Assembly (NCBI GenBank): GCA_031281925.1
Contig: JAITES010000164.1
Span: 1-19,679 of the forward strand
DNA from: Treponema sp.
Lineage (GTDB): Bacteria; Spirochaetota; Spirochaetia; Treponematales; Breznakiellaceae
Reading direction: 5' to 3'
Length of the DNA: 19,679 nt
Shown here in pieces: positions 6,592-14,566 of the stretch. Made by a program: the position numbers and the translations under genes. Numbering within the stretch: position 1 is the first letter of the stretch; each line of letters starts with the position of its first letter. The notes under the pieces are model-generated. The model saw only the letters and a program-made list of their open reading frames with translations. It was not told the origin of the DNA and did not search any database.

Positions 6592-7518
6592 GTGAAAAGC
6601 GGAGTTGCGAATCTGGCCCGTCTCATCCTCTTTTTCAGTCTTTCGTTTGTGGGAATCTTTATCTTTTCAGCCCTGCTGCGCTTCCTCATCATAAAAACTC
6701 AAGCCGCGGGCATCTTTCCTCCCCAGGGAGAGCGGAATTTATCCGAATTTCTTGAAGCGGCGCGCTGGGCGCTGGCTCTTTCGGCTCACGGCGCCATCCT
6801 TTCGGCCCTGTCCTATTCGGCAAGAAGGAGAATTTTTGCCCCCTTGAGTATTCCGGTGATTGTTTTTCTTGCCTGCGCCATGAGTTTTATTGGTTTCTGG
6901 GCCCTTGAACGGGCAAATTTCCTTCCGCCCGCCCAGTTTCCTCCAAAGACATTGGGACAGCCCGGTCTAATACTCACCCAGAGCGGATCCGTAATCGTGC
7001 TCCTCGAAGAGCCCGAAAAAATTTACGGCCCCCGTGTCGTGGCCATGGACGGACAGCCTCTCCTCTTCCAGGAGAACCCCAGAGGGCCCGGCAACTCGGG
7101 CGCCTATCTGCCCCGTCTTCCCTTTATTTCCCGGGCGCCCTGGTTCCTCCGGAGCCTTGCCATCGACATAAATCTGGCTGGTCTACAGATGGAGGCCCTG
7201 TTCAAGCAGGGCCCTGTCCCCTTCATTATCTATGCGGGAGCGCTTATCTTCCTTCTTGCTTCTTTCCGCTTCATCCTGGAATTTTCCGTCTGGCCTTTGG
7301 CCAACTTTTTTCTGGGAATTCTGGCAGTCCGGGGAGTCCTGGCTCTGGAGAGTTTTGTTAATTCCCCGGAAATTGCCGATTTTTTGGGCTTCTACCTTGG
7401 ACAGCCTGAGCTTTCCGCCTATGCGGTTCCCCTAAGCTGGTGCCTCTTTGCGGTCTTAATCTGCCTCTATACCTTCCTTGTTTCTCTGATAAAAAAAAGG
7501 CAGAAAAATGAAGTTTAA
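6592..7518 (+). CDS. Six-span membrane protein, partner of the LptF/LptG-like protein
   Basis: 308 residues. Predicted membrane spans lie at about 10-32, 57-77, 81-105, 209-231, 233-251 and 278-299. A soluble segment (about 106-208) is beta-rich and probably extracytoplasmic. Three spans, a periplasmic domain and three spans is the LptF/LptG topology, and the next gene has a recognisable LptFG-like end, so this is probably the second half of a heterodimer. On sequence alone I do not recognise it. The start is GTG 6592: an in-frame TAG at 6580-6582 blocks upstream starts, and the Shine-Dalgarno is weak (TAGG). Its last 11 bp overlap the next gene, indicating translational coupling. Confidence 0.6.
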   Translation: MKSGVANLARLILFFSLSFVGIFIFSALLRFLIIKTQAAGIFPPQGERNLSEFLEAARWALALSAHGAILSALSYSARRRIFAPLSIPVIVFLACAMSFIGFWALERANFLPPAQFPPKTLGQPGLILTQSGSVIVLLEEPEKIYGPRVVAMDGQPLLFQENPRGPGNSGAYLPRLPFISRAPWFLRSLAIDINLAGLQMEALFKQGPVPFIIYAGALIFLLASFRFILEFSVWPLANFFLGILAVRGVLALESFVNSPEIADFLGFYLGQPELSAYAVPLSWCLFAVLICLYTFLVSLIKKRQKNEV

Positions 7519-9319
7519 AAAGGACACTTTTCTTTCCCATTCGGGGTTTTTTTTCATATATCTCATTCTCGCCTCTGCCCTCATTGTTGGGTTTAGCTGC
7601 TTTTTCCCCGGAGAGAGAATTCCGCTGGGTATCTATGCAAGCCCCTGGCGTCTTCTGCGGGGTGTATCCCGGATCATCAACCTTTTCCCGGCACTGGTGC
7701 TTTCCGGCCTGGTGATCCCTTTTGGGTTTCTGGAGAGTAAAAGCACGGGAGCGGCGGCCCTGTTTCTGGAACGGATGAGGGGGCCTCTTGTCGCCGCTAT
7801 CGTGGGCGCAATCCTAAACGCCATCCTCTATTTTGTTGCCCTGCCTCCGGTTGATGCGGCTTTGTCGGGGATGCGGTACCGGGGGGAACTCTATGTTTCT
7901 TCCCTCAGTCAGGCTAAAATCGCCGCCGCAGAGGGAAACTGGAACGAAACTGCCCGGTATATAGGTATTTGCGACAGTATCTGGCCTGAAAGCGCCGGGG
8001 CCAGGGATCTGCGGGAAGAGGCCGCTCTGCAGGTTGAAGAACGCCGTTATGAGGAAACGCAGGAAGAGGCTGCCGAATACCCAAGCGCCCAGGTAAGCGC
8101 CCTGCCGGGGCAGCGGCAGCCGGTAAACGCCAGGGAAGCGCTCGACATGGCGGAAACTGCCCTGGGGGAAAAACGGTACTTTGATTCCCACTGGCTGGCA
8201 ACTCTTGCCGGAAGAATCGCCCCGGAAGGCAGTCCCGAAGAGGCCGATGCCGCACGGCTTGCAAGCAGGGCCTGGAATTCGCTGGAGGCCATGTCTCCCG
8301 GCGGCAGGGAAGAGGAAATCAGATCCGATTTTTTCCTGAAACGTTCAGGTTACGAGGCCATGATTGCCGGGGAGTGGATCAGGGCCTACTATATCTTCCG
8401 GGAACTAAAGGAAAGGACGCCTCAGGATCCCGATGTAGAGGCATTTCTTGCCAAAAGCGAAGCGGGGAGCAGGGAATCGGCCTTCTTTACCGATGAAATT
8501 GAGATGCTGGGGGAACTTATAACCGGGGCGGTTTTCTCCATTCCATACAGGGATCCGTATCGCAGTCCCGATTCTCCCTTTACCGGCCGGGGGGTGCTGC
8601 GTTTCCTGTCCCTCTCCTGCTTTCCCGACTATTCCTGGGCCATGGGTCTGGAATTCCTTGCCTGGGACGGAGAAGGGGTTTCCAGGGTAAAGGCTCCCTA
8701 CGCCCAGATTCTCCCCAAAACTCTTGGAAACCGTCCCATGACGGCGGTAAAGATGCGGGCGCTGGATCCCTATGATGAAAAAATCCGTTTTGAGCCGGTC
8801 ATAGAGGGGGATGCCCTCTCTGTGGTGGGGGATGCGGAACTCTTAATCGATCTGCCCTACGACAGTTTTCTGCTCCTGAAAGACCTGAGGCAGGGAGAAA
8901 ACACCCTGTCCGTGGGGGAACTTTTTACCGCCGCCCGGAGCCTCGGTCTCTCCGGCTACCTGCCGGAGAGCTTCCAGGCCGAAATTATCCGCCGTCTGGG
9001 CGGGCCCCTCTTTCTCCTGCCCCTGGGCATCCTGGCCCTCAGCCTCGGCTGGCGTTTGCGCCTGCAAGAGCGTGCGCAAGAGCGCCTGCAGGTACATTCA
9101 CGGAAAAGGCCCTATGTCGCCGGTATTCCCATGCTCTTCGTGCTGCCCCTGGTATGGAACGGAATCTTTGAACTTTTCAGGGTGATCATCGAAGCGGCGG
9201 GTGTTCAGCTTATCTTCAAGGCAGGCTTTTTCTGGGCCTTCTTCGCCCTTATCGGAGGGGCCGCAGTCTTCTTCATCCTGTCTCTGATACTCTTTGCCAT
9301 GAGTCCCTCCGAATTGTAA
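7508..9319 (+). CDS. Divergent LptF/LptG (YjgP/YjgQ)-like permease with TPR-like insertion
   Basis: 603 residues, against about 350-400 for LptF/LptG. Three N-terminal spans lie at about 13-33, 57-75 and 93-113. A long loop holds a helical TPR-like part (about 130-325; for example GNWNETARYIGICDSIWPES and GEWIRAYYIFRELKERTPQD), then a beta-rich part (about 335-460). The end matches LptFG style: LSVGELFTAARSLGLSGYL, then a helix entering span 4 (QAEIIRRLGGPLFLLPLG, 490-507), with spans 5 and 6 at about 538-560 and 572-597. LptF/G work with LptB to extract lipopolysaccharide; treponemes generally lack typical LPS, so another lipid substrate is possible. A 12-bp tandem duplication at 9064-9087 gives QERAQERL. 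ATG 7508 overlaps the preceding gene by 11 bp. Confidence 0.6.
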   Translation: MKFKKDTFLSHSGFFFIYLILASALIVGFSCFFPGERIPLGIYASPWRLLRGVSRIINLFPALVLSGLVIPFGFLESKSTGAAALFLERMRGPLVAAIVGAILNAILYFVALPPVDAALSGMRYRGELYVSSLSQAKIAAAEGNWNETARYIGICDSIWPESAGARDLREEAALQVEERRYEETQEEAAEYPSAQVSALPGQRQPVNAREALDMAETALGEKRYFDSHWLATLAGRIAPEGSPEEADAARLASRAWNSLEAMSPGGREEEIRSDFFLKRSGYEAMIAGEWIRAYYIFRELKERTPQDPDVEAFLAKSEAGSRESAFFTDEIEMLGELITGAVFSIPYRDPYRSPDSPFTGRGVLRFLSLSCFPDYSWAMGLEFLAWDGEGVSRVKAPYAQILPKTLGNRPMTAVKMRALDPYDEKIRFEPVIEGDALSVVGDAELLIDLPYDSFLLLKDLRQGENTLSVGELFTAARSLGLSGYLPESFQAEIIRRLGGPLFLLPLGILALSLGWRLRLQERAQERLQVHSRKRPYVAGIPMLFVLPLVWNGIFELFRVIIEAAGVQLIFKAGFFWAFFALIGGAAVFFILSLILFAMSPSEL

Positions 9320-9335
9320 GCGCAGGGAAGCGGGA

Positions 9336-10118
9336 CTAATCTTCCCGGTTTAGCTCAAGGTACGCTTCTTTGATTTTTACGAAGGCCTTTGCCGCTTCCT
9401 CCTGCTGGCTGGGGCTGAGAGCCGCCATACTGTCCGGATGAAACTGGAGGGCGAGTGTATGGTAGCAGGATTTGAGTTCCTCCGCCGAGGAACCGGGCTT
9501 GAGACCAAGGATACGCCAGCATTCTTCCTCGTCGGCCCTGGCGCGGCCGGGAAGCCCTGTTCCGGTCCGGAACGCGGGATCGAGGATCAGGGCGATTCCT
9601 GCGGCGATCTCCCGGGCGGCAGAACCTCTGGCAAGCGCGTAGAGGGCCTTGGCAAGGAGGGGGAGATCCCCCCTGGAAGAACGCCGGGAAACGAGGCTTT
9701 CCGCCAAAAGAATATGATTTATGGTTTCAATCCGGGAAACCGCAATACGGCAAAAGGCTTCGACAAAGGGTATTTCTTCCCGGTCCCGGGGAAAAACACT
9801 CCTGACGGTTTGGATGATCTCTTCATGTACCGCTTCCGTTTCCTGTCTCACGGGATTTTTCCCGATGATGTACAGGGAAAGGGCGCAGAAAGCGGCGAGT
9901 CCCGGTTCGCCTTCCTGTAAGTTCTGCAGTTCAGGCTCGTCAAAGTAGCTCCTGACGGAGCGGTCTTCGATTGCCTGGGCAAGGATCTCCTGCAGAAGAT
10001 AGCCGAGAAGCACACCGATAAAGAAACCGGTAAAGCCCCCGATAATACCGGCAAAACCTCCGGCAAGAGATCCGGCGATACGGCGGTGTCTGTATAAAAA
10101 CCGGCCTGCCCTATTCAC
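9336..10118 (-). CDS. DjlA-like membrane-anchored J-domain co-chaperone
   Basis: 260 residues. A basic N-terminus is followed by a Gly-rich membrane segment (about 14-42; GGFAGIIGGFTGFFIGVLLGY) like the dimerising span of DjlA. A middle helical domain (about 70-180) sits where DjlA has its TerB domain. A C-terminal J domain (about 197-258) has WRILGLKPGSSAEELKSCYH and the essential HPD at 227-229 (LQFHPDS). J proteins stimulate DnaK ATPase; this layout places the J domain on the cytoplasmic side. Length and order match E. coli DjlA (about 270), though the middle part is diverged. The start is GTG 10118, directly after the murA TAG with no spacer, so translation is probably coupled to murA. 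It converges on the LptFG-like gene with 16 bp between. Confidence 0.75.
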   Translation of the reverse strand: MNRAGRFLYRHRRIAGSLAGGFAGIIGGFTGFFIGVLLGYLLQEILAQAIEDRSVRSYFDEPELQNLQEGEPGLAAFCALSLYIIGKNPVRQETEAVHEEIIQTVRSVFPRDREEIPFVEAFCRIAVSRIETINHILLAESLVSRRSSRGDLPLLAKALYALARGSAAREIAAGIALILDPAFRTGTGLPGRARADEEECWRILGLKPGSSAEELKSCYHTLALQFHPDSMAALSPSQQEEAAKAFVKIKEAYLELNRED

Positions 10119-11396
10119 CTAACCGCTTCTCTCTATGACAGCGCCCAGGGAGGAAAGCCGCTCCACAAGATTCTCGTAACCCCGTTCAATCTGGTAGGTG
10201 TTGCGGATAATACTCTTTCCCCGGGCGCACATGGCGGCGATGATCATCGCCATGCCGGCCCTCACATCGGGGCTTACCAGTTCCGAGGCGCTGAGCTTTG
10301 AAGGGCCTGTAACCACCGCCCGGTGGGGATCGCAGAGTACGATCCTGGCCCCCATGGCGATAAGTTTATCTACAAAGAACATACGGGATTCAAACATCTT
10401 CTCGTGGATAAGCACCGTCCCCTTTACCTGGGTGGCTACAACGGTAACGATGCTGGTAAGATCCGGGGGAAAGCCGGGCCAGGGGGCATCGTCGATCTTG
10501 GGGATCATGCCGCCGAGGTCACTGTTCACCGTCATGGACTGCCTGGCCGGTACATGGATCAGGTTTCCTTCATGCTCCCAGACGATACCCAGCTTTCCGA
10601 ATGCGAGCCGGGCGGAACGGAGATCCCTTACGGCGGCTCCTTCGATGGTAAGCTCCCCCCTGGTGGCGGCTGCAAGACCGATAAAGGAGCCAACCTCCAT
10701 AAAGTCCGCACCCACGGCAAAATCCGTTCCTGAAAGTTTTGAAGTTCCCGTGATGGTAAGAATATTTGAACCGATGCCTTCGATCCGGGCTCCCATGGAA
10801 ACAAGCATCCGGCAGAGATCCTGCACATGGGGCTCGCTGGCCGCATTGGTGAGGATCGTAATCCCCCCGGCAAGCACCGCTGCCATGATGGCGTTTTCCG
10901 TTGCGGTAACGGAAGCTTCATCAAGGAAGATGTCCGCACCCCTCAGGGCTTTTGCCGTAAAGGTAAACGAATCACTGGTTTTAACCCTGGCGCCCAGTTC
11001 GGTAAGAGCCAGAAAGTGGGTATCCAGCCGCCGCCTGCCGATAACGTCCCCTCCGGGGGGAGGCAGTACAGCCTTGCCCGTCCGCGCCAGGAGAGGACCT
11101 GCAAAGAGGATCGAAGCCCGGATCTTCTGTGCGTGTTCCGCCGGTATTGCGGAAGATTTTATATCCGTCATGACAAGCCGCCAGGCGCCGGGCCCCAGGC
11201 TCTCCACGCTGCCGCCGAAAGACTGATATATCTCCAGCATTACCTGTACATCTTCAATGGCAGGAATATTCCGCAGTACCACAGGCTCACCGGTGAGCAG
11301 CGCCGCCGCGATGCAGGGAAGGGCGGCGTTCTTGTTCCCGCTGGCCCGTATGTTTCCGCCGATGGGATGGCCGCCTTCGATCAAATACTCGCTCAT
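10119..11396 (-). CDS. murA: UDP-N-acetylglucosamine 1-carboxyvinyltransferase, Asp-type active site
   Basis: MurA transfers enolpyruvate from PEP to UDP-GlcNAc, the first committed step of peptidoglycan synthesis. The conserved GNKNAALP (Lys and Asn that bind PEP and UDP-GlcNAc) is near residues 20-27. The mobile loop reads PPPGGDVIGRR, with Asp117 (codon 11046-11048) where most bacteria have the catalytic Cys of PGGCxIG. The C-terminal DVRAG and QIERGYENLVERL segments are typical. ATG 11396 gives 425 residues including the start, has AAGGAG just upstream, and aligns with the family start MSEYLIEGG. A further in-frame extension to TTG/ATG-like codons at 11429 would begin near the predicted transcript start and is rejected. 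Cys-to-Asp MurAs are known to be fosfomycin-resistant. Confidence 0.95.
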   Translation of the reverse strand: MSEYLIEGGHPIGGNIRASGNKNAALPCIAAALLTGEPVVLRNIPAIEDVQVMLEIYQSFGGSVESLGPGAWRLVMTDIKSSAIPAEHAQKIRASILFAGPLLARTGKAVLPPPGGDVIGRRRLDTHFLALTELGARVKTSDSFTFTAKALRGADIFLDEASVTATENAIMAAVLAGGITILTNAASEPHVQDLCRMLVSMGARIEGIGSNILTITGTSKLSGTDFAVGADFMEVGSFIGLAAATRGELTIEGAAVRDLRSARLAFGKLGIVWEHEGNLIHVPARQSMTVNSDLGGMIPKIDDAPWPGFPPDLTSIVTVVATQVKGTVLIHEKMFESRMFFVDKLIAMGARIVLCDPHRAVVTGPSKLSASELVSPDVRAGMAMIIAAMCARGKSIIRNTYQIERGYENLVERLSSLGAVIERSG

Positions 11397-11434
11397 TCCA
11401 CTCCTTACACTTGTGGCCCAAGACCACATATTTG

Positions 11435-11463
11435 ACTCTACCCTCCATGAGGAGTATTGTCAA
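11435..11463 (-). promoter_or_regulatory. Promoter of murA
   Basis: On the minus strand: TTGACA (plus 11458-11463), a 17-bp spacer, and TAGAGT (plus 11435-11440, four of six). The predicted start is near 11428, giving a leader of about 32 nt. The spacer holds a small palindrome, CTCC-TCAT-GGAG, a possible operator. The leader can form TGTGG/CCACA (plus 11412-11428) just before the Shine-Dalgarno. Confidence 0.5.
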
Positions 11464-11485
11464 ATTCAGGAAATTAATGTATGAA
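11457..11485 (+). promoter_or_regulatory. Promoter of the outer-membrane metalloprotease gene
   Basis: TTGTCA (11457-11462, five of six), a 17-bp spacer, and TATGAA (11480-11485, four of six). The -35 overlaps the murA -35 on the other strand by five bases. The predicted start near 11492 places the stem CCGGA (11491-11495)/TCCGG (11499-11503) at the very 5' end of the mRNA. Confidence 0.45.
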
Positions 11486-11529
11486 TTCTTCCGGACTATC
11501 CGGTATAAAGGAATTAAAACCGTTATTTG

Positions 11530-14409
11530 ATGGCTCGTAACAGAACATTTTTTTTTCTTTTCATTTTTTGCTGCGGCGGACTTTTTGCCCAAAATTTCAA
11601 GCCCTTCACGGTACTGCATGTCATAGAAACCCAACACTTTGAGATCATCTACCCTTCCGAGTCCGAAGAAACGGCCCGGACTCTTGCGGGTTTTGCGGAT
11701 TCCGTCTACGAAAAGGTTTCTTCCTCGCTGGGCTTGAGCCTCTCGCGGAAAGTGCCGGTAAGCATCACGCCCCATACCGAAGAATTCAACGGCTACATGA
11801 ACCCCATGCCTTTTTTCCACATTTTTCTCTTTGATACCCCGATAGATCCTGAGTGGACAGGTTTTGAAAATTCCCTGGAAAAGCTCTTTATTCACGAGAT
11901 GAGCCATGCGGTTTCGATGAGTGTCAAAAGCCCGTTTTACAGTGTTCTCCACCGCATCTTTGGGGCCTGGGTCTACCCCCCGGCCATGACCGTTCCCCGC
12001 TTTATGACAGAGGGGCTTGCGGTAAAATTTGAAAGTGCTGACGGCGGCGGCAGGGCAAACGATCCCCTAATCCGGCAGACGCTTATACAGGCCCATGCGG
12101 AAGGCGCTTTTTTAAGTCCTTTCCAGGCTTCGGGGGTCTGGGATCTGCCCGCAGGTTCCCACCATTACAACTACGGAGCCTACTTTTCGGCATATCTTGA
12201 AGAACGATACGGCCCGGAAAAATATGCGGAACTCTGGCAGGCCCTGGGCAGGCTGTATCATTTTACCTTCTTTTTTTATAACTTCAATTTTTACAATGCC
12301 TTTAAGAATGTATACGGGGAAGCTTTCCTTGATGTCTGGAAAGACTTTGAAAAAAATTTTGAGCTGAAGGGACTTGAAGACAATGCCCGGGGAAGATTGT
12401 CCGGAAAGAGGCAGCTGATCACCGCGGTGGCCTCCGGAGGCGGCAGGATCTTTGTTTTTGACAGGATACGCCGGCAGCTTATCCGGCTGAACGCCGGAGG
12501 GAAGGAAGAGCGGGCCTTCTTTACGGATACTTCGGCCTACGGTATTGATGCTGATGAAACCGGGGAAAATCTTCTTGTTTCATCCTACCAGTATACGGGG
12601 AGCCTCGCGGAGGCGGTGGTAAGGGAGTATTCCGCGGATGGCAGGCTTTCGGGCCGGGTCTGGCGGAATCTCTATTCGGGAGTCTACTTCCGGGAGGGGC
12701 TGGCGGGACTCCGTGCGGAACGGCACAGTAACAGCCTCGTGTACCGCAGGAAGCCGGGCAAGGCCGGCCCGGAAAACGAAGAGGTACTGCTCCGGGGAAA
12801 TGCCGAACTGATCTTTTCCCGGCCCGCAGCCCTGAATGATGAATGGATTGTCTTTACGGCGCTCCGCCGGGGAAAACGGGAACTGGGACTCTACCATTAT
12901 CCTTCGGCCCTGGTTTACAGGCTTGTTTCGGATCTTCAGGATGATGAAAGCTACTGGTCTTACATGCGCTGGCTCAATGTTTCCGGAGGCCGGATCCTTT
13001 TCGGCTACGAAAACTCAGGAGGCATGTACAAGCTCGGCATGATTGATCCTGAAAAAATGGAGGCAGTCTTCTCCGAAAGAAATTTTTCAGGCGGGGTGAG
13101 CATGCCCGTACTTGCGGAAAACAGGATCTTTTACCGGGGAGCCTTTAGCAGCTGGGACGCGTTGATGCAGTACCCTGAAGACGCCGAATCCCTGAGCGGA
13201 CGGCGGGCCTCCCTTCATCTTGCAGCATGGAATAGGGAAGAACGCCTTGAAGCAGGGCTGAAACCGGAGGGAGAAGAGATTCCGCTTCCCGCGGCCTCTT
13301 CCGGGAATTCCCCCCTGAAAAGCAGACTTTACAATCCGGTAAAGTATCTCAATCCTTTCCGGCTCTGGGTTCCCTACCCCCTTATCCGTGAAGTCCGGGG
13401 TGGAAACTATAGTTTTGACGGCGGAGGCTTCTTCTCCTACCTGAGCGATGCCGCCGACCTTAACACCGCGGAACTCTATGCCGCCCTGGATGCCCGTTCA
13501 TGGATGGCCTATACCGACATAAACTGGACTAATCTGAATCTGGGTTTCCCTTTGCGGATTCACTTTCGGGATGATATAGACAAAACAGGGCTCAATACCT
13601 ACCGCGTTACCCAGGGCAGTCTTACCGTTTCGGCTAACCATTACCTTTGGGATGACCGGAACCGGCTGGGCTTCAGCGCGGAAATGGGAGCGCATGCCTA
13701 TGCCCTGGATCCGGAAAACGGAAGTTCCGCCTATACCTGGAAATACGAAGACCGCCTCTACTTCAACTACATGGGCGGCCTGGAATTTTCAAGCCTCCGC
13801 CGCCTCAGCTGGGAAAGCTTCGGGCAGGGGCTGCGAACCGATATTTTTGCCCGTTTTACCCCGGATCACCTGCCTCCCCGGCTGGAAACTTCCCTGGAGG
13901 CAGCCTTTGAACCCTTCTTCCCGGCCCAACTGAGTCTTTACGGCGCCTGGGATACCAGAGGCATGAATCTTCAGGGTGAATCCCGGAATTTTACCGGCTC
14001 AATATTCTCCTCCGTATCCGCGGCGGAGTACTCAAACCCGGAAATCAACGCGCTTACCTGGATCTCCGGCGGACAGGCGGAATTCCGGCTTTTCCGGGCG
14101 GAGATACAGAAGAACATTTCCCATCTCTACTATAACCGCCTCATCGGTACATTGGCCTACCGGGCGGCTCTCTACGATTCCAGGGATATAAAAGAAATTG
14201 AGGGAACGTCGCTGGGAAACGATTACGCCCTTACCCAGTCGGTGCTGTTCCGTCTTGCCCTTTCGGCCTCCACGGTTTTTATCACTGCCGTACCGGTAAA
14301 ATTTACTCCCAGCATCTACATGGTCTGGCGGGCCTCCAATGTGAATAACGGGGTTCTCAGTCTGAATGACGACTTCCGCTTCGGCTTTTTCTATTCACTG
14401 GAATACTAA
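11530..14409 (+). CDS. Outer-membrane metalloprotease: gluzincin domain, propeller-like region, beta-barrel
   Basis: 959 residues. A signal peptide (MARNRTFFFLFIFCCGGLFA) is likely cleaved near residue 20. The protease domain (about 25-285) has HEMSH (122-126) and a third zinc ligand candidate, Glu161, in FMTEGLAV, the gluzincin pattern HExxH...E of peptidase MA-like enzymes. A middle part (about 290-570) has repeated beta units (GGRIFVFDRIRRQLIRLN; GGRILFGYENSGGMYKLGMID) like PD40/TolB propellers. The last third (about 620-959) alternates polar/aromatic strands and ends FGFFYSLEY with a terminal aromatic residue, typical of outer-membrane barrels. The likely role is surface or periplasmic proteolysis; the substrate is unknown. 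TTG 11527 just upstream is an alternative start; the Shine-Dalgarno (AAAGGA, 11507) is unusually distant. Confidence 0.8.
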   Translation: MARNRTFFFLFIFCCGGLFAQNFKPFTVLHVIETQHFEIIYPSESEETARTLAGFADSVYEKVSSSLGLSLSRKVPVSITPHTEEFNGYMNPMPFFHIFLFDTPIDPEWTGFENSLEKLFIHEMSHAVSMSVKSPFYSVLHRIFGAWVYPPAMTVPRFMTEGLAVKFESADGGGRANDPLIRQTLIQAHAEGAFLSPFQASGVWDLPAGSHHYNYGAYFSAYLEERYGPEKYAELWQALGRLYHFTFFFYNFNFYNAFKNVYGEAFLDVWKDFEKNFELKGLEDNARGRLSGKRQLITAVASGGGRIFVFDRIRRQLIRLNAGGKEERAFFTDTSAYGIDADETGENLLVSSYQYTGSLAEAVVREYSADGRLSGRVWRNLYSGVYFREGLAGLRAERHSNSLVYRRKPGKAGPENEEVLLRGNAELIFSRPAALNDEWIVFTALRRGKRELGLYHYPSALVYRLVSDLQDDESYWSYMRWLNVSGGRILFGYENSGGMYKLGMIDPEKMEAVFSERNFSGGVSMPVLAENRIFYRGAFSSWDALMQYPEDAESLSGRRASLHLAAWNREERLEAGLKPEGEEIPLPAASSGNSPLKSRLYNPVKYLNPFRLWVPYPLIREVRGGNYSFDGGGFFSYLSDAADLNTAELYAALDARSWMAYTDINWTNLNLGFPLRIHFRDDIDKTGLNTYRVTQGSLTVSANHYLWDDRNRLGFSAEMGAHAYALDPENGSSAYTWKYEDRLYFNYMGGLEFSSLRRLSWESFGQGLRTDIFARFTPDHLPPRLETSLEAAFEPFFPAQLSLYGAWDTRGMNLQGESRNFTGSIFSSVSAAEYSNPEINALTWISGGQAEFRLFRAEIQKNISHLYYNRLIGTLAYRAALYDSRDIKEIEGTSLGNDYALTQSVLFRLALSASTVFITAVPVKFTPSIYMVWRASNVNNGVLSLNDDFRFGFFYSLEY

Positions 14410-14566
14410 TACCCCATTAAACCTGTCCGGAAAGCTGATTTTTCGAACACCTCTATTGAATATTATTAAAAATTGTATAAAAATACCAAATCAGAGTAGT
14501 TTGTTCCGATACCGGCCGGGTTTTGGGACAGGCTCAAAGATTATCCAGTTTCAAAAGGAGAGTAAA

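Noticed and set aside
9064..9087. Twelve-base tandem duplication giving QERAQERL in the LptFG-like gene
   Set aside because: In frame and short, in a cytoplasmic linker; probably neutral slippage with no sign of function.
9325..9346. GGGAAG/CTTCCC inverted repeat between the converging LptFG-like and djlA-like genes
   Set aside because: Only a 6-bp stem with a 10-nt loop and no T-tract on either strand, so it does not qualify as a terminator.
10198..11226. Plus-strand open frame of 342 codons opposite murA
   Set aside because: It is antisense to a full-length, well-conserved murA; the translation is low-complexity Ser/Pro/Ala/Arg-rich with no domain, as expected from codon bias of the real gene.
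11397..11429. Eleven-codon N-terminal extension of murA
   Set aside because: ATG 11396 has AAGGAG and matches the family start. The extension would begin essentially at the predicted transcript start and has no ribosome-binding site.
14366..14566. Upstream in-frame extension of livK by 67 codons
   Set aside because: It overlaps the preceding gene, lacks a ribosome-binding site, and would bury the signal peptide that begins at ATG 14567.
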